DNA of 64,000 nt. It comes from Isochrysis galbana (taxonomy: Eukaryota > Haptophyta > Isochrysidales > Isochrysidaceae). Of the stretch, positions 1 through 13,600 are shown piece after piece; position 1 is the first letter of the stretch; every line of letters starts with the position of its first letter. A program made the position numbers and the translations under genes. The notes below the pieces were generated by a model, which worked only from the letters and a program-made list of their open reading frames with translations, had not been told where the DNA came from and did no database searches. Location of the stretch: the NCBI GenBank assembly GCA_018136815.1, contig CM030941.1, forward strand, positions 1,363,582 through 1,427,581, given 5' to 3'.

Positions 1-65
1 GCGCTGTGGGACAGCGCTGGAAGACAGCGCTAAAAGACAGCGCTGGAGGACACCGCTGAGGGACA
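1..65. repeat. Short tandem repeat, left flank of gene pair
   Basis: Imperfect 13-14 bp units of the type GGACAGCGCTGGA run from the window edge. The last 25 bases (41-65) are identical, in the same orientation, to 1419-1443. The two arrays therefore bracket the minus-strand genes at 292-1340. The array may continue to the left of the window. Confidence 0.8.
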
Positions 66-291
66 AGCGGCTTGCCTTCATTTGGTCTCCTTTCCCTCAG
101 GGTTTCTTCCCCTCCCGTGGGGACTCTGGCCGAGCAACATCAAATACAAAAAAGCTCGGTCCTAGGACACCGGGCCTAGCTCACCATGAGGGCGCTCCTG
201 TGAGCAAGGGGATGCATGGTTACTAGTGCGTGCCCCCGCCCTCGATGAAAATTCCAGCGGCCTCCTCGTCACGCATGACGTGGACCTCTCC

Positions 292-927
292 TCACACTTG
301 TCTTGAAAGGATCGTCTTCAATGAGTGCATCGGATGTATACCGCACTCCTCGTGTGTCAGCTTGAACTTCTTTTCGATGTCGTAAAAGCTGTGGTACGGG
401 TCAATGTACCCCTGCTTCTTTTCGAGCATGAGGTAATGCCTACCGGTCTTATCGATGGCGTAGGGATACGGAAAGTCGTTCGCTCCTACAGGCGATACGA
501 ATGCGACGATCTCGTCGACGGCCTCAAATTCGAACACTTCGATGCCCACGAAGACGTACTTGAGGTCGCCGATGTAGAAGAGCAAAGAGTTCCCTGCTTC
601 ATTGAGCTCGTTCACTCTGTCGTACCCTCCTGACAATACAGTCAATGGGCAGAGGTAGCTGATGCCAACAAACATGTCCTCGCACACGAACGCGTGATGC
701 GAGGCTTCGCCGTGTACATCGACCAAGTGCCTACCGTCATCGCGCTGTGCAACGGACGCGACAAAGCCCACGCCGCCATTGTCATGGGTCGCGTACTTTT
801 GGACACCGGGTTCAGGGGCGAGAATCCTTCGCCAGTGCTCTTCGAACTCGTGTATACCTGGGTCTCCCGTCTCAGGTGTGGGAGAGTCATGGTAAAGGAG
901 CGACAAGGCAAGGTCTTTATGTGTCAT
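292..927 (-). CDS. Hypothetical protein, 211 aa, intron-less
   Basis: I do not recognise this protein. It is an uninterrupted 211-residue frame starting at a true ATG (925-927). The upstream bases on its own strand are T-rich, unlike the GC-rich surroundings. The protein is acidic and soluble-looking, with many aromatic residues and no clear signal peptide or membrane segment. Its middle (about residues 85-160) alternates hydrophobic strands with charged turns, as in a compact beta-rich fold. It lies 62 bp downstream of the cysteine-rich frame at 990-1340 on the same strand, and both sit between copies of the same tandem repeat. The compact, intron-less layout could reflect a transferred or virus-derived cassette, but this is inference. 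It could also be an ordinary lineage-specific gene. Confidence 0.55.
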   Translation of the reverse strand: MTHKDLALSLLYHDSPTPETGDPGIHEFEEHWRRILAPEPGVQKYATHDNGGVGFVASVAQRDDGRHLVDVHGEASHHAFVCEDMFVGISYLCPLTVLSGGYDRVNELNEAGNSLLFYIGDLKYVFVGIEVFEFEAVDEIVAFVSPVGANDFPYPYAIDKTGRHYLMLEKKQGYIDPYHSFYDIEKKFKLTHEECGIHPMHSLKTILSRQV

Positions 928-989
928 TTATGAGCACGAAACGAAAAAAGTTTCCGTGAGCGCTTTTCACTTTGTTCCGTGCTCGCCAA

Positions 990-1340
990 TCAGTCATCAG
1001 ATCTGCAGGTACCACTACGACACGTGTATTCACCACAGCACTCCGAGTTACTTTGGCACACCGACCCTGGCTCGCGGCATGGCGTCTCACACACTCCCTC
1101 GTCATTGCACTCAAGTCCTTCACAGCACTCGTCGCCATAACTGCACCCCCCCCTTTTCTCGACACACGGTGTGACGGTACGGCACTTTTGGTCGGAGCAC
1201 ACGAGATCGTGACAACAGTCTCCATCGTTTGCACACTCTCCATCCACATCCTTGCATCTGTCTGGCTGCTTCTTCGTGAGTACCAACGCGACGACGGTGG
1301 CGGCGACCACGGTGGCGACGACCACCGCAAGGGCAATCAA
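990..1340 (-). CDS. Membrane-anchored protein with three cystine-knot-like repeats
   Basis: About the first 22 residues are a hydrophobic Ala/Val stretch that looks like a signal anchor, followed by a Lys-Lys stop. Three tandem six-cysteine units follow, each close to C-x6-C-x5-CC-x4-C-x4or5-C. This is the spacing of inhibitor-cystine-knot (knottin) or similar disulfide-rich modules, so the tail should be extracytoplasmic or luminal and disulfide-bonded. No ATG exists in this frame: the displayed start is TTG, and the frame is open only back to about 1398. The true start may therefore lie in an upstream exon, or the 5' end may be lost. I infer a small secreted or surface structural or binding module. 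The family alone does not give a function, and the cysteine spacing is the only evidence for the fold. Confidence 0.6.
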   Translation of the reverse strand: MIALAVVVATVVAATVVALVLTKKQPDRCKDVDGECANDGDCCHDLVCSDQKCRTVTPCVEKRGGCSYGDECCEGLECNDEGVCETPCREPGSVCQSNSECCGEYTCRSGTCRSDD

Positions 1341-1404
1341 AAGTCGTTTCGACGCCTCTGGCGCGCGGTGTAGCGCAGGTGAGGGTGGTGCGGGTCACTC
1401 ACAC

Positions 1405-1470
1405 GCGCTGCGGGACACCGCTGGAGGACACCGCTGAGGGACACCGTTGAAGGACGCTGAAGGACCTCCG
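1405..1470. repeat. Short tandem repeat, right flank of gene pair
   Basis: Units of about 13 bp (GGACACCGCTGGA type) repeat four to five times. Bases 1419-1443 match 41-65 exactly. With the array at 1-65 it frames a roughly 1.4-kb segment holding two minus-strand genes. Confidence 0.8.
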
Positions 1471-1714
1471 CGCGGGGGGGGGGAAGCAGAGAGAACGCGG
1501 CGTCTCAACGCGCGGACGCGGAAGAGAGCCGCCGTCTGGGCGCGCGGAGGGGGGGGAACGGCGGAGGGGGGGGGGAACGGCGGAGGGGAGGGGGAAGAAA
1601 TCTGCGAGGTTGCTATTCGACCTGGGACAATGGGAAGAAGCTAGCTCTCGCACAGTTAGCTCAGGTATGAGCCCGCCACCCGGCTAACACGGTCCCGCGC
1701 AGCCGGCCGAGCTC

Positions 1715-2011
1715 ATGTGCACATACGAGGCCGGCGGGCTCCACAACGCACGAATCCAGTGCAGGTTCGTGACACCACTGACCCGCACGCGCCCTGCTGC
1801 TATGTGCCATTGTAGCGATGAGGATAGCTCCGACTCCGGTGCGATGATCCGCACTCAGGAAGTGGAAATCGCGCTACGCCGGGGAGAGCAAGCCGAGAAT
1901 GATCGGGCAAAGCGGGCGAGGACGCGTGCGGCTCGGCTGGCTGCGCGTGAGAATCGACGCGGCAGCCGCGAGCAAGGATCGGAGAAGCGCCGGCGCTCCG
2001 CACGCTCCTAG
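1715..2011 (+). CDS. Possible small basic protein, 98 aa
   Basis: This is an ATG-initiated frame whose C-terminal half is an Arg/Ala/Glu-rich predicted helix (about residues 48-95), a little like a basic region. No leucine zipper or other domain follows. GC-rich DNA makes such frames by chance, so this is only a candidate. Confidence 0.2.
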   Translation: MCTYEAGGLHNARIQCRFVTPLTRTRPAAMCHCSDEDSSDSGAMIRTQEVEIALRRGEQAENDRAKRARTRAARLAARENRRGSREQGSEKRRRSARS

Positions 2012-3431
2012 TGCCCCAGCGCGTTCGCTTTCGTGGTGGTGTGCGGCGGCTCCGGCGCAGCGGGAACGTAGAACGTAGCTAGCTAGCATGGCGGCGGTAG
2101 TAAGTCGGTTGTAGGTGGTTGTGTCGGCCTGGGCTTGCTGTAGTTGATTGAAGTCTTGCAGCTGGTGCTTTCTAGTACCCAGATTAGCGAATGGACGGTG
2201 TTTCCCACTTCTTGACATTGTCGATGCCATTGTGCACTTTGCGCCCGTTCCGAGATCATAAAATGTGGTTTATGATCTCCGGCTGAGGCTCGTTAGGGAG
2301 AATCCGAATCTGCACGCCTTGCGCGACCACGGCGAACATAGAAGACGGTATATAGCGAAGAAGGCTCGTACTCGTGCCGAACTATTCATGCCAAAAGGCC
2401 TGAATACAACATTCTTCAGCTGGGCTCACAGCGCGCGCGCACCTGTGCTGGCATCGTGCGCGTCGGCGTAGATTGGTCTGATGAGGAGGTAGGGGCCATA
2501 AAAGTCAGTAGGTACCACTGGTACAATCCCGTCATGGGCAGGGCTACAGGGGCACTGCCATTGCTCCCTCGGACGGACTGCCCCGACGATCGGATCTCGC
2601 CGACGCGCAATGGCGGGCGCGCGGGCGCCGAGCCTCCCTGACCCTATGAGTTGTGCGCCCTGTTTAGTGGGTTGTGAGGGCAAACCTGGGCACCCCAAGC
2701 GGGGAGATGACAGGGGAGACCCTCGGGGGGAGGGAGCGAACCTTGGGGAAGATCGGCGAGGCTTCGACCGTTGCTCAGAAGGCGGCAAAGGAGGCAGACA
2801 TTTTCCGTTGTCTCCCCCCCCCCCCCCCCCCGATGACAACCCGGTCGTCTTTAAGACTACGGGTTTGCGCAACCGTTAGTAGATACGCAGGAGTAGATCA
2901 TAGATCACAGACCAATCTACCACGACTCTACAATAATAACTACTTTCTTGCTCGCTCCTCTCTTCTTCTCGACTGCTCGTCCACCTCCCTCTCGCTCGCT
3001 CCCTCTCTGCACAGAGAGAAAAAGCCCTTCCCACAACTAAGTGAGGAGATGCCCACCAGAGCTCTTCCACTGCTCCTGCGGGGGGTGTCGCACTCTCTTT
3101 CCGTCTTCTCTAAGGTACTCGTACTCCTACAATATTGCTTCCCCTCGCCTCGCTCCTCCTCTCCTCTCCCGCCCACCCTCTTTTCTCTCTCTTCTATTGT
3201 AATTCTTTCTCTCTTCTCTCCCTCTTCTCCCTCTCCTTGCTCATGTTTTCGTAAGACTCTAGAGCTCTGGAGACTACTCTTCCGTGAGAGAGGAAAGAGG
3301 GGAGGGGGGGGGGTCGCCCGGGGCAAGCAAGCCGCCGCCGCCGCCGCTGGTGGCCTCGAGGGGAGGGGACGGGGAGGGGTAGGGAGGGGGGGAAAGGAAG
3401 TGGCTGGTGGCGCCGCCGGCACGCCGTTGCG
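2012..3431. other. Intergenic region and 5' flank of the calcium-pump gene
   Basis: No convincing gene. It contains a C run near 2814-2832 and a long pyrimidine-rich tract (about 2940-3260) before the ATPase start, then a purine-rich stretch to 3420. The long open frames here on both strands are low-complexity Ser/Pro/Arg sequence typical of GC-rich noise. Confidence 0.5.
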
Positions 3432-7420
<3,989 letters not shown>

Positions 7421-7925
7421 CTTCTCTAATAGCTACTCGGGAATAGCCAGTTTTCCGGGGCGATCATCATGCCGCGATGCCGTCGTGCTGCGGTCACCTA
7501 AAGAGCCAAGCGCTTAGGGGTGGATTGTGGATACCAAGCCGGTACTATCACATGTGTTTGAGGCCATGCATCCACTTCGCGGGGTTTGGGACTAGTGCAA
7601 CAGGTCATGTGACGTATCAAGGCCTGAAGGCGAGACTCGACGTCGCAACAAAGGAGGCGTGCCACGGCCACGGCAAAGCAGCGATACTTGGACCCGAGTT
7701 GGCGAATTGACAACGCACGTGCTCGTGCCAACCATCGTCCTAATACTACTCGTAGTACTAGCTTTCGTAGCGCACGTCGTCAGCCATGAGCTATGAGCTA
7801 TCAAACGCCAGCCAAGGTTCTATATGGGAGTGCGAGTGTAGGGGTGAGATTGCGGTCGAGTATGCATAGGGATATCTGCGTTTGGATATCTTTGGTCTTT
7901 GGGTATGGTGCTTATGTTGAGTCGA
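7421..7925. other. Intergenic region
   Basis: No gene recognised between the calcium ATPase stop and the first LINE fragment. Short frames here show no family resemblance. Confidence 0.5.
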
Positions 7926-7929
7926 ACTA

Positions 7930-8863
7930 AGTTCACTATGCGATACACCTCGCCCATGCTTACGGCGAGGGACACGCACCTCCAGTACAAACATATCACG
8001 CACAGGCGCATCGCCACAGCTAACAGATTCGCAGCGACCGTGAAAGGACATGCCGATTCTGCAAGGAAACGGACGAGTCCTCCACCCACCTGGGGGACTG
8101 CCCGACTGCCCGCGTCTATCGAACATCTTCGACGTACTTGACGCGCTAGCAAGACACTCTCGACGAGCCGACACGACGGGGGAGAAACTGATAATTGATA
8201 GACTCTTCCTTCATCCCGACGACCCATGCCCCAAATCACTACCCATACTATACTTACTGGCATGGAGATACATCCTCACAGACTTCTACAGGATACACTA
8301 CGACAACGCCAGCTTCTCGGAAGAATCGGTGCTAGCACGTACCATAGAAAGATTTACGAAACTATGCTGCGCCCTCCTCTTCGCAAACGCGACGGACTCA
8401 TCGAGGACCGCCCAAGCCGGCATGGGACGCCAACCCAAAAAAAAATCGACCTGGGCGCGTTGCGACCTCTATACGATTCGGATAACAAAGGTAACCTCAT
8501 TCCCAGCGCGGAATTGCAGTCGTTAGCCTCGCGGCTAGGGGTAGAATATATGGTAAAGGCCGCCCCTGAAGCGGGCTCGGTATCGAGCCAACAAACAGCA
8601 TAACAGATAACAGACAACACAGTAATCAAATACAAACGGGCCAGAACACAACTCCAAAACACATCCCAAGCCACGCGCACACCATAAAAGGGCCCGCGAA
8701 AAAAAAACAAACAACGAGCCACAAGTGAGAAACTCATTAGGCCTGCCCTGAACACGCGCCCATAACCGGGCCCATAGTAGTGTACCAGGAGGCTAAACAG
8801 AACCTACAAAGAACAGGCCTGGACGACAACGAAAGTTAGCAAGCCCCAAGAAAGAACCGGAAC
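7930..8863 (+). mobile_element. LINE fragment A: 3' part of ORF2 plus diverged 3' flank
   Basis: The translated segments match the C-terminal third of the better copies at 60199-62756 and 8881-10418: a THRR segment, the LAWRY-TDFYRIHYDN block, and the AQAGMGRQPKKK block. Reading crosses more than one frame, so it is a decayed 5'-truncated copy. Its 3' flank keeps scattered matches to the family 3' UTR (an AGGCCTGCCC segment near 8741). LINE copy B inserted at 8881, just past this segment. Confidence 0.8.
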
Positions 8864-8880
8864 CCAACAAGAAACGACAA
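8864..8880. repeat. Target-site duplication of LINE copy B, left
   Basis: CCAACAAGAAACGACAA (17 bp) is repeated exactly at 10419-10435, on the other side of the minus-strand LINE copy. This marks a target-primed insertion. Confidence 0.92.
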
Positions 8881-10418
8881 AAAAAAACTTTCTGAAGATT
8901 CGGGGCTACTCGCCTACTAGCTACGGGTCACACCTGTGCCTTCGCTATCTACATCGCCCTTAACTTCCCTCCCTCCACCTCTTCCCCTGCCCCCCTTCTT
9001 TCCTTATTCTTCGGTTTCCGGGGTCCGGCCTCGGTACACTACCTGAGGCCTGGTTCGGATTGTGGGGCTCGGGCAGGCCTTTTGAGTTTGTCGATAGTGT
9101 TGTGTGTGTCTGTCCGTCTTCGTTTTGTTTGTGTTAGTTAGGTCTGGTTCCTAATGTCCCCGGTAACAGTTTTGAGTGGCGTGCCAAAGCTTCAATTGCT
9201 ATGGTTGTCTTGCCCCTTGATCTCCTCGACGGCGTGGACGATCCCTAGCTTAGTGGTTAGTGCCACTACCTCCGCATTGGGCCTAAGTCCGCCTTTGTCG
9301 TTTCTATTAAAGATGGGTCTCAAGTCGTTTATGTCTATCCTTTTCTTGGGTTGCCTGCCCATGCCCGCCTGGGCGGTTCTCGCCGAATCGGTTTCGTGTG
9401 CGAATAGGAGTGCTTTGCTCAGCAAGGCATATCTCTCTATGGTTCTTATCAGTACTGATTCCTCCGAAAATTTTACATCATCGTAGTGTATCCTATAGAA
9501 GTCCGTGATTATGTATCTCCACGCTAATAGGTATAGTATACATATCGCTTTCGGGGCGTCTCCTTTCGGGAAAACGAATAGATTGTCTATAATGATTTCC
9601 TCTCTGCTCCTTTCAGCCTCAGGTGAGAAGCGTGCGACTTTATTTAGTTCGCCTAGGATGTTGTTTATCCTGGGGCACTCACCCAGGTGGATCGAGGATT
9701 CCTCCGCCTCCCCACATATGCGGCACGTTTTGTTTTTGCTCGGAAAGCGGTTGTATGTGCCTACTCGCCTGTGTGTGATATGTTTGAAGTGCAAGTGCAT
9801 GTCTCGCGTCGTTATCATTGGCGAGGTGTATAGCTTTGCGAGGTGCGCCCATGTATCGCCTGAGATTTGCAGTTTTTCCTCCCACTTGATCGGTCCCGTG
9901 AGGTGTTTGCGCTTGTATTTCGCTCGCTGGAGGGCCTCGGTGATATGTTCTACACCGGTGCCGTCCAGCGGCGTCTTGCCGTCTAGTGTGTATTCGTCTG
10001 CTAGCGGGTACTCTAGCCTCTTGTTGGTTTTGTACCCTTCCCCCCACTGCGCCGGTGGAGATGGGTCTAGGTTCGTGGGTGCGGTGGGCAATCTTTTCCC
10101 GACTATGGGTGTGCCTAGGTATGAGAGCTCCGCCTCATACCACCTTCCTTTGATACTCACGTAGTATTCCCCGTCTATTGTTATTCGCAGTACGGGTGTC
10201 GGTTCCTCCGGAACGCTTTGGTTGCCGGTCTCCTCGCTTCTCGCTGGTGCGCACCCTGATTCGGCCGCGTTGTCTGCCGCCGCCATCAACGTCGTGGCGT
10301 GTTTGACTATTGTGTCCCATGTTTCTAAGAATTTGTCTCTTGGGATATATTCTCCCTGAAATTGTATATACGTGTCGTTGTTCCTGAGGTATTGCGCGCA
10401 TTCTTCGCTGCTATAAGG
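8881..10418 (-). mobile_element. LINE copy B, 5'-truncated, with 17-bp target duplication
   Basis: A minus-strand non-LTR retrotransposon, 5'-truncated in the linker after the reverse transcriptase. It runs from an SEECAQYLRNNDTY segment (near 10410) through the ORF2 C-terminal domain to the 3' UTR. On its sense strand the 3' end reads ...CTTCAGAAAG followed by a T run that joins the target duplication. It inserted beside fragment A, so it is the younger of the two. The ORF2 remnant stays open to its stop at 9192. Confidence 0.9.
9192..10289 (-). CDS. LINE ORF2 C-terminal domain (copy B)
   Basis: A 365-residue open frame with no internal breaks from its first Met. The frame is also open upstream to the truncation point. 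It carries a Cys-x2-Cys-x8-His-x4-Cys motif (CRICGEAEESSIHLGEC), as in the zinc-binding region that follows LINE reverse transcriptases. The conserved LAWRYIITDFYRIHYDD and AQAGMGRQPKKR blocks come after it. There is no reverse transcriptase in this copy, so it cannot act alone. Confidence 0.85.
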   Translation of the reverse strand: MMAAADNAAESGCAPARSEETGNQSVPEEPTPVLRITIDGEYYVSIKGRWYEAELSYLGTPIVGKRLPTAPTNLDPSPPAQWGEGYKTNKRLEYPLADEYTLDGKTPLDGTGVEHITEALQRAKYKRKHLTGPIKWEEKLQISGDTWAHLAKLYTSPMITTRDMHLHFKHITHRRVGTYNRFPSKNKTCRICGEAEESSIHLGECPRINNILGELNKVARFSPEAERSREEIIIDNLFVFPKGDAPKAICILYLLAWRYIITDFYRIHYDDVKFSEESVLIRTIERYALLSKALLFAHETDSARTAQAGMGRQPKKRIDINDLRPIFNRNDKGGLRPNAEVVALTTKLGIVHAVEEIKGQDNHSN

Positions 10419-10435
10419 CCAACAAGAAACGACAA
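10419..10435. repeat. Target-site duplication of LINE copy B, right
   Basis: Exact 17-bp match to 8864-8880. The sequence continues GCCTTGCAAG to the right, which is the original flank. Confidence 0.92.
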
Positions 10436-12200
10436 GCCTTGCAAGAAGCTAAATAAGCCTTCACAAGGTAACCTGAGAGCCTGAGACAAGCGCGCAGCGA
10501 GCGACAGGCGACCTGGCTCCTTTGGGTCAAGATTACCCGAAAGGAGGAAACCTGGAATCTAGACCTGACAAACAGGCTAGAAGGAACGAAACGAGAACTC
10601 GAATTCTAGATCGCTAGGGACGAACCCTACCAACCTAGAAGTACCTGAGCTTCACCGTGTGGCCGCACGGCGAAGGACCTGGAAATAAGAGCCTGAAAAT
10701 CGCATCATCTAGGATGAATGCGACAGCCACGCACCTCCTCCAACTCACTAGAGCATACCTCGACGAGACCGGAGATCCGGGACTACTACTAGCCCTCGAC
10801 TGGGAAAAAGCCTTCGATAGGGTAAGCAGCTGGGAGTTCTATCATCTAGCTCTCAAGCTTCTCAATTTCGGTCCAAACTTCCAAACACTGGCAAAGGCTC
10901 TCACGAGCGAGGAAGCCCGGCCGATACGCACGATCAAGACCAACGGTGGGAGAAGCTACCCATTTACCGTGGGCAGCGGCATGCCGCAGGGATGCCCGCT
11001 GTCACCGCTCACGTTTCTACTGACCACGGAGGCACTCACTAGAGCCATCAACGGCGACGAAGACATCAACGGCGTGAACCTCAACGGCTATAGCCTGAAG
11101 ATTAGCCAATTTGCCGACGACACGGCGCTGATAACGCGCGACTATAGGAGTCTACAAAAATCTCTAAAATGGGTGGAATTGCACGAGAAAGCAACGGGCG
11201 GCAAAACTAACGCTGACAAATTCCAAGGACTAAGAATGGGCTCTCAGAGACTTCGTAAGCCTCCGTGGGGCATGAGAAAATACAACTGGATAAAAAACGA
11301 TGAATATCTAACTATTTTGGGCGTCCCCCTGGGAGCACCCGAGACGCTCAAGCCCTTTTGGTCGAAACTGGCGGACAAGATCGACGCGAGGGTCGCCAAA
11401 CTAGCACCGGCCACCAACTATATGACAATATTTGGTAGGGCGTCAGTGGTGAACTTCATAATATATGGTATCCCGAGATATTGGTTACAAACCTTAGCCG
11501 CCCCTAAATGGTTCCACACCCGTGTCCAGAAGGCGGCGGACGCTGTCCTCTGGACAAGTCCGTACACTAACAAACAAAGCAAATGGATAAAACACCCACA
11601 CTACCCCGTCTCACACGGTAAAAGTGCGACTAGGACAATGGGGTTGGGACTCCTGAATTGGCCGTCCCATGTAAAGGCACTACAAACCAAATGGATCCTA
11701 AACTATTTGAACGCGAGAAAGGCACTATGGAAACACGGACTTGACGCTTGGTTCTGTCGAACCGGACTAGGGAGGGGAGCTGTTCTCTCCACGATCCCCA
11801 CGAAAGTACTGACGGGGAGTATCAGGGGCAACCCGGCACTTCCAGTCTTCTGGAAGGAAGCTATTGCTAACTTCAGAAAACTCGATATACAACCCTCCTT
11901 CCTAACACGGGAGGGCGCATTATCCCAACCGATATGGCACAATCCGCACATCCCACCCCCGGGGGTGCGCGCCCCATGGGCGCGCCTATGGGAAGCCCTA
12001 CACACCAACGTAATTCACAACGTGTTCAAGGACGGCGCCTTTCTGACGCCATACAGCAAAGATGAATGCTCGGCATATCTCGAACATCTACCCGAAACTT
12101 TTGTTCACGAGGGCCGCTCAATACACAAAAAGGAGTTTCTCGACTCATGGGACGAAATCGTTAGCCACGCAACGCGAGTGGTAGGGCGATCACAGGAGCG
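10436..12200 (+). mobile_element. LINE copy C: reverse-transcriptase-bearing fragment
   Basis: A plus-strand fragment of the same LINE family. Unlike copies B and D it keeps the N-terminal half of the reverse transcriptase (LLLALDWEKAFDRVS) but loses the zinc-binding C terminus. The homology stops near 12196, at the linker where copies B and D go on to the C-terminal domain. The 10436-10656 part has no recognisable protein and may be old LINE 5' sequence or target DNA. Confidence 0.75.
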
Positions 12201-12255
12201 CCCCCGTGGCGTCTTGGTCTTGGAAGGTGTAGTCGCCCTCTTGGTGGAAGGATAG
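10657..12255 (+). CDS. LINE ORF2 reverse transcriptase (copy C), partial
   Basis: A 532-residue open frame. Reverse-transcriptase landmarks in order are LDWEKAFDRVS (motif with the first catalytic Asp), GSGMPQGCPLSPL, and FADDTALI with the catalytic Asp pair. Thumb-like LGVPLGAP and later WILNYLNARKALW and AWFCRTGLGRGAVL blocks match copy D. The last 20 or so residues (after about 12196) are not LINE-like. The ORF displayed starts at an internal ATG or near-ATG; the endonuclease domain of a full LINE is not visible. Confidence 0.85.
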   Translation: MWPHGEGPGNKSLKIASSRMNATATHLLQLTRAYLDETGDPGLLLALDWEKAFDRVSSWEFYHLALKLLNFGPNFQTLAKALTSEEARPIRTIKTNGGRSYPFTVGSGMPQGCPLSPLTFLLTTEALTRAINGDEDINGVNLNGYSLKISQFADDTALITRDYRSLQKSLKWVELHEKATGGKTNADKFQGLRMGSQRLRKPPWGMRKYNWIKNDEYLTILGVPLGAPETLKPFWSKLADKIDARVAKLAPATNYMTIFGRASVVNFIIYGIPRYWLQTLAAPKWFHTRVQKAADAVLWTSPYTNKQSKWIKHPHYPVSHGKSATRTMGLGLLNWPSHVKALQTKWILNYLNARKALWKHGLDAWFCRTGLGRGAVLSTIPTKVLTGSIRGNPALPVFWKEAIANFRKLDIQPSFLTREGALSQPIWHNPHIPPPGVRAPWARLWEALHTNVIHNVFKDGAFLTPYSKDECSAYLEHLPETFVHEGRSIHKKEFLDSWDEIVSHATRVVGRSQERPRGVLVLEGVVALLVEG

Positions 12256-12564
12256 ATCGTAGGTGGCGTCTGACTCCAAGTCGCCTTGCTCCTCATCCGA
12301 GGGCGGCTCCTGGGTGACAGGGACGGTCGGGGCTGGTGAGGCTGAGGCCGTGGCTGAGGAGCAGATAGCAAAGGCGGAAAGGCGGGCGGGCGGCGTGTAT
12401 CTCGCGGCGCCTCTAGGCACTCGCTTCTAGGTGATGTCTTGTGATGTGGTGTTGGTGAGCCTGTGTCAGAGTGCGTTTTCTGGTTGTTGTTGGAGTTGTG
12501 CCCATAAGGGCCACCCGGTCTCGGGTCGCGTTGCCGGGGCAGCGCGACCGTCCCCGGGGTGCCC
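12200..12564. other. Junction region after LINE copy C
   Basis: The minus strand at 12190-12420 encodes a 76-residue acidic stretch ending in an EGDYTF segment. This weakly recalls the NQEGEYF segment of the LINE linker in copy D. It could be an inverted LINE piece, but the match is too short to be sure. The remainder to 12564 shows no gene. Confidence 0.3.
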
Positions 12565-13600
12565 GGATGCCCCGTCAGGTCTCAGGTCATCAGGTCTTGG
12601 CGACCTGATACCTGATATCAGGTGATATCAGGACCTGATATCAGGCTGATATCAGGTGGTCCACCACTAATATTATAATTTTCTAATGAGCCATTCTAAG
12701 ATCCGAGGAAACGGACTACGTCTAGCTAGAAGCGGAGAGGGGGTTCGTGTGGAAGCGGAGGGGAGAGCCCCCCCCCCCCCCAGCAAACCCCCACCCCTCC
12801 CCCCGCGGGAACCCCCGCCGCCCCCCCCGCGCACCCGCCTCTGCCGCTCCGCCGGAGGCGCACCCGCCCCACACCCCTCCCCCCCCCAGAGCCCGCCACT
12901 GCTGCCGCTGTTCCCGCCCGCTCCGCCGCCAGCGCGTCCCCTGCTACCTCTGCTCGCCCCACCACCGTCCCCTTCGCAGCCGCCCGCCTCGCTGGCTCAC
13001 CCGCCTCGCTGCCAGCCTCGCCGCTGCGCTCGCGCCTGCCCCAGCGCCACCTCGCCTCCCCCACCTCAACACCAGTCGCCCTCCCCCCTGGCAACCAGCG
13101 TCGCCGCCACCAGCCTCGCCTGCACCCAGCCTCGCAGCCACCAGCCTCGCCTGCACCCAGCCTCGCCGCCACCAGCCTCGCAGCCACCAGCCTCGCCGCC
13201 ACCAGCCTCGCAGCCACCAGCCTCGCAGCCACCAGCCTCGCCGCAACCAGCCTGGCCGCCACCAACCCCACCGCCACCCCAGCCTCGTTACCACCAGCCT
13301 CATTACGACCAGCCTCGCCGCCACCAGCCTCGTTGCGACCAGCCTCGCCTCCACCAGCCTCACCTCCACCCAGCCTCGCCGCCACCAGCCTCGCCGCCAC
13401 CCAGCCTCGCAGCCCATCATCCATCCTCACTGAGAGGCATGGCCGATCGCTCGCGGTTCGGGTCGATGGCTCGTTTACTGACGTGAATTTTATTTTATTC
13501 TAAAGTTAGTAGTCATAATATCAGCCTGATATCAGGTTATCAGGTCTAGTAGGCCTGATAACCTGATATCAGAACCTGATATCAGCCTGACGGGGCATCC
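12565..13600. mobile_element. Inverted-repeat element with CTGATATCAGG palindromes
   Basis: The ends are exact 15-bp inverted repeats, GGATGCCCCGTCAGG (12565-12579) and its complement (13586-13600). Both subterminal regions (about 12590-12655 and 13520-13588) are packed with the palindrome CTGATATCAGG and near variants. The core is a Pro/Ala/Gln-coding-like minisatellite rather than a transposase. I read it as a non-autonomous DNA element or foldback unit. Target duplications are not evident. Confidence 0.65.
13085..13430. repeat. 15-bp-class minisatellite (CCAGCCTCGCCGCCA type)
   Basis: Variants of CCAGCCTCGCCGCCA and CCAGCCTCGCAGCCA repeat more than 20 times in the core of the inverted-repeat element. 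All frames on both strands are open because the unit has no stops, so the long frames here are not evidence of a gene. Confidence 0.9.

Noticed and set aside
12686-13486. Long Pro/Gln/Ala-rich open frames on both strands
   Set aside because: They arise from a stop-free minisatellite; several overlapping frames are equally open, so this is composition and not a gene.
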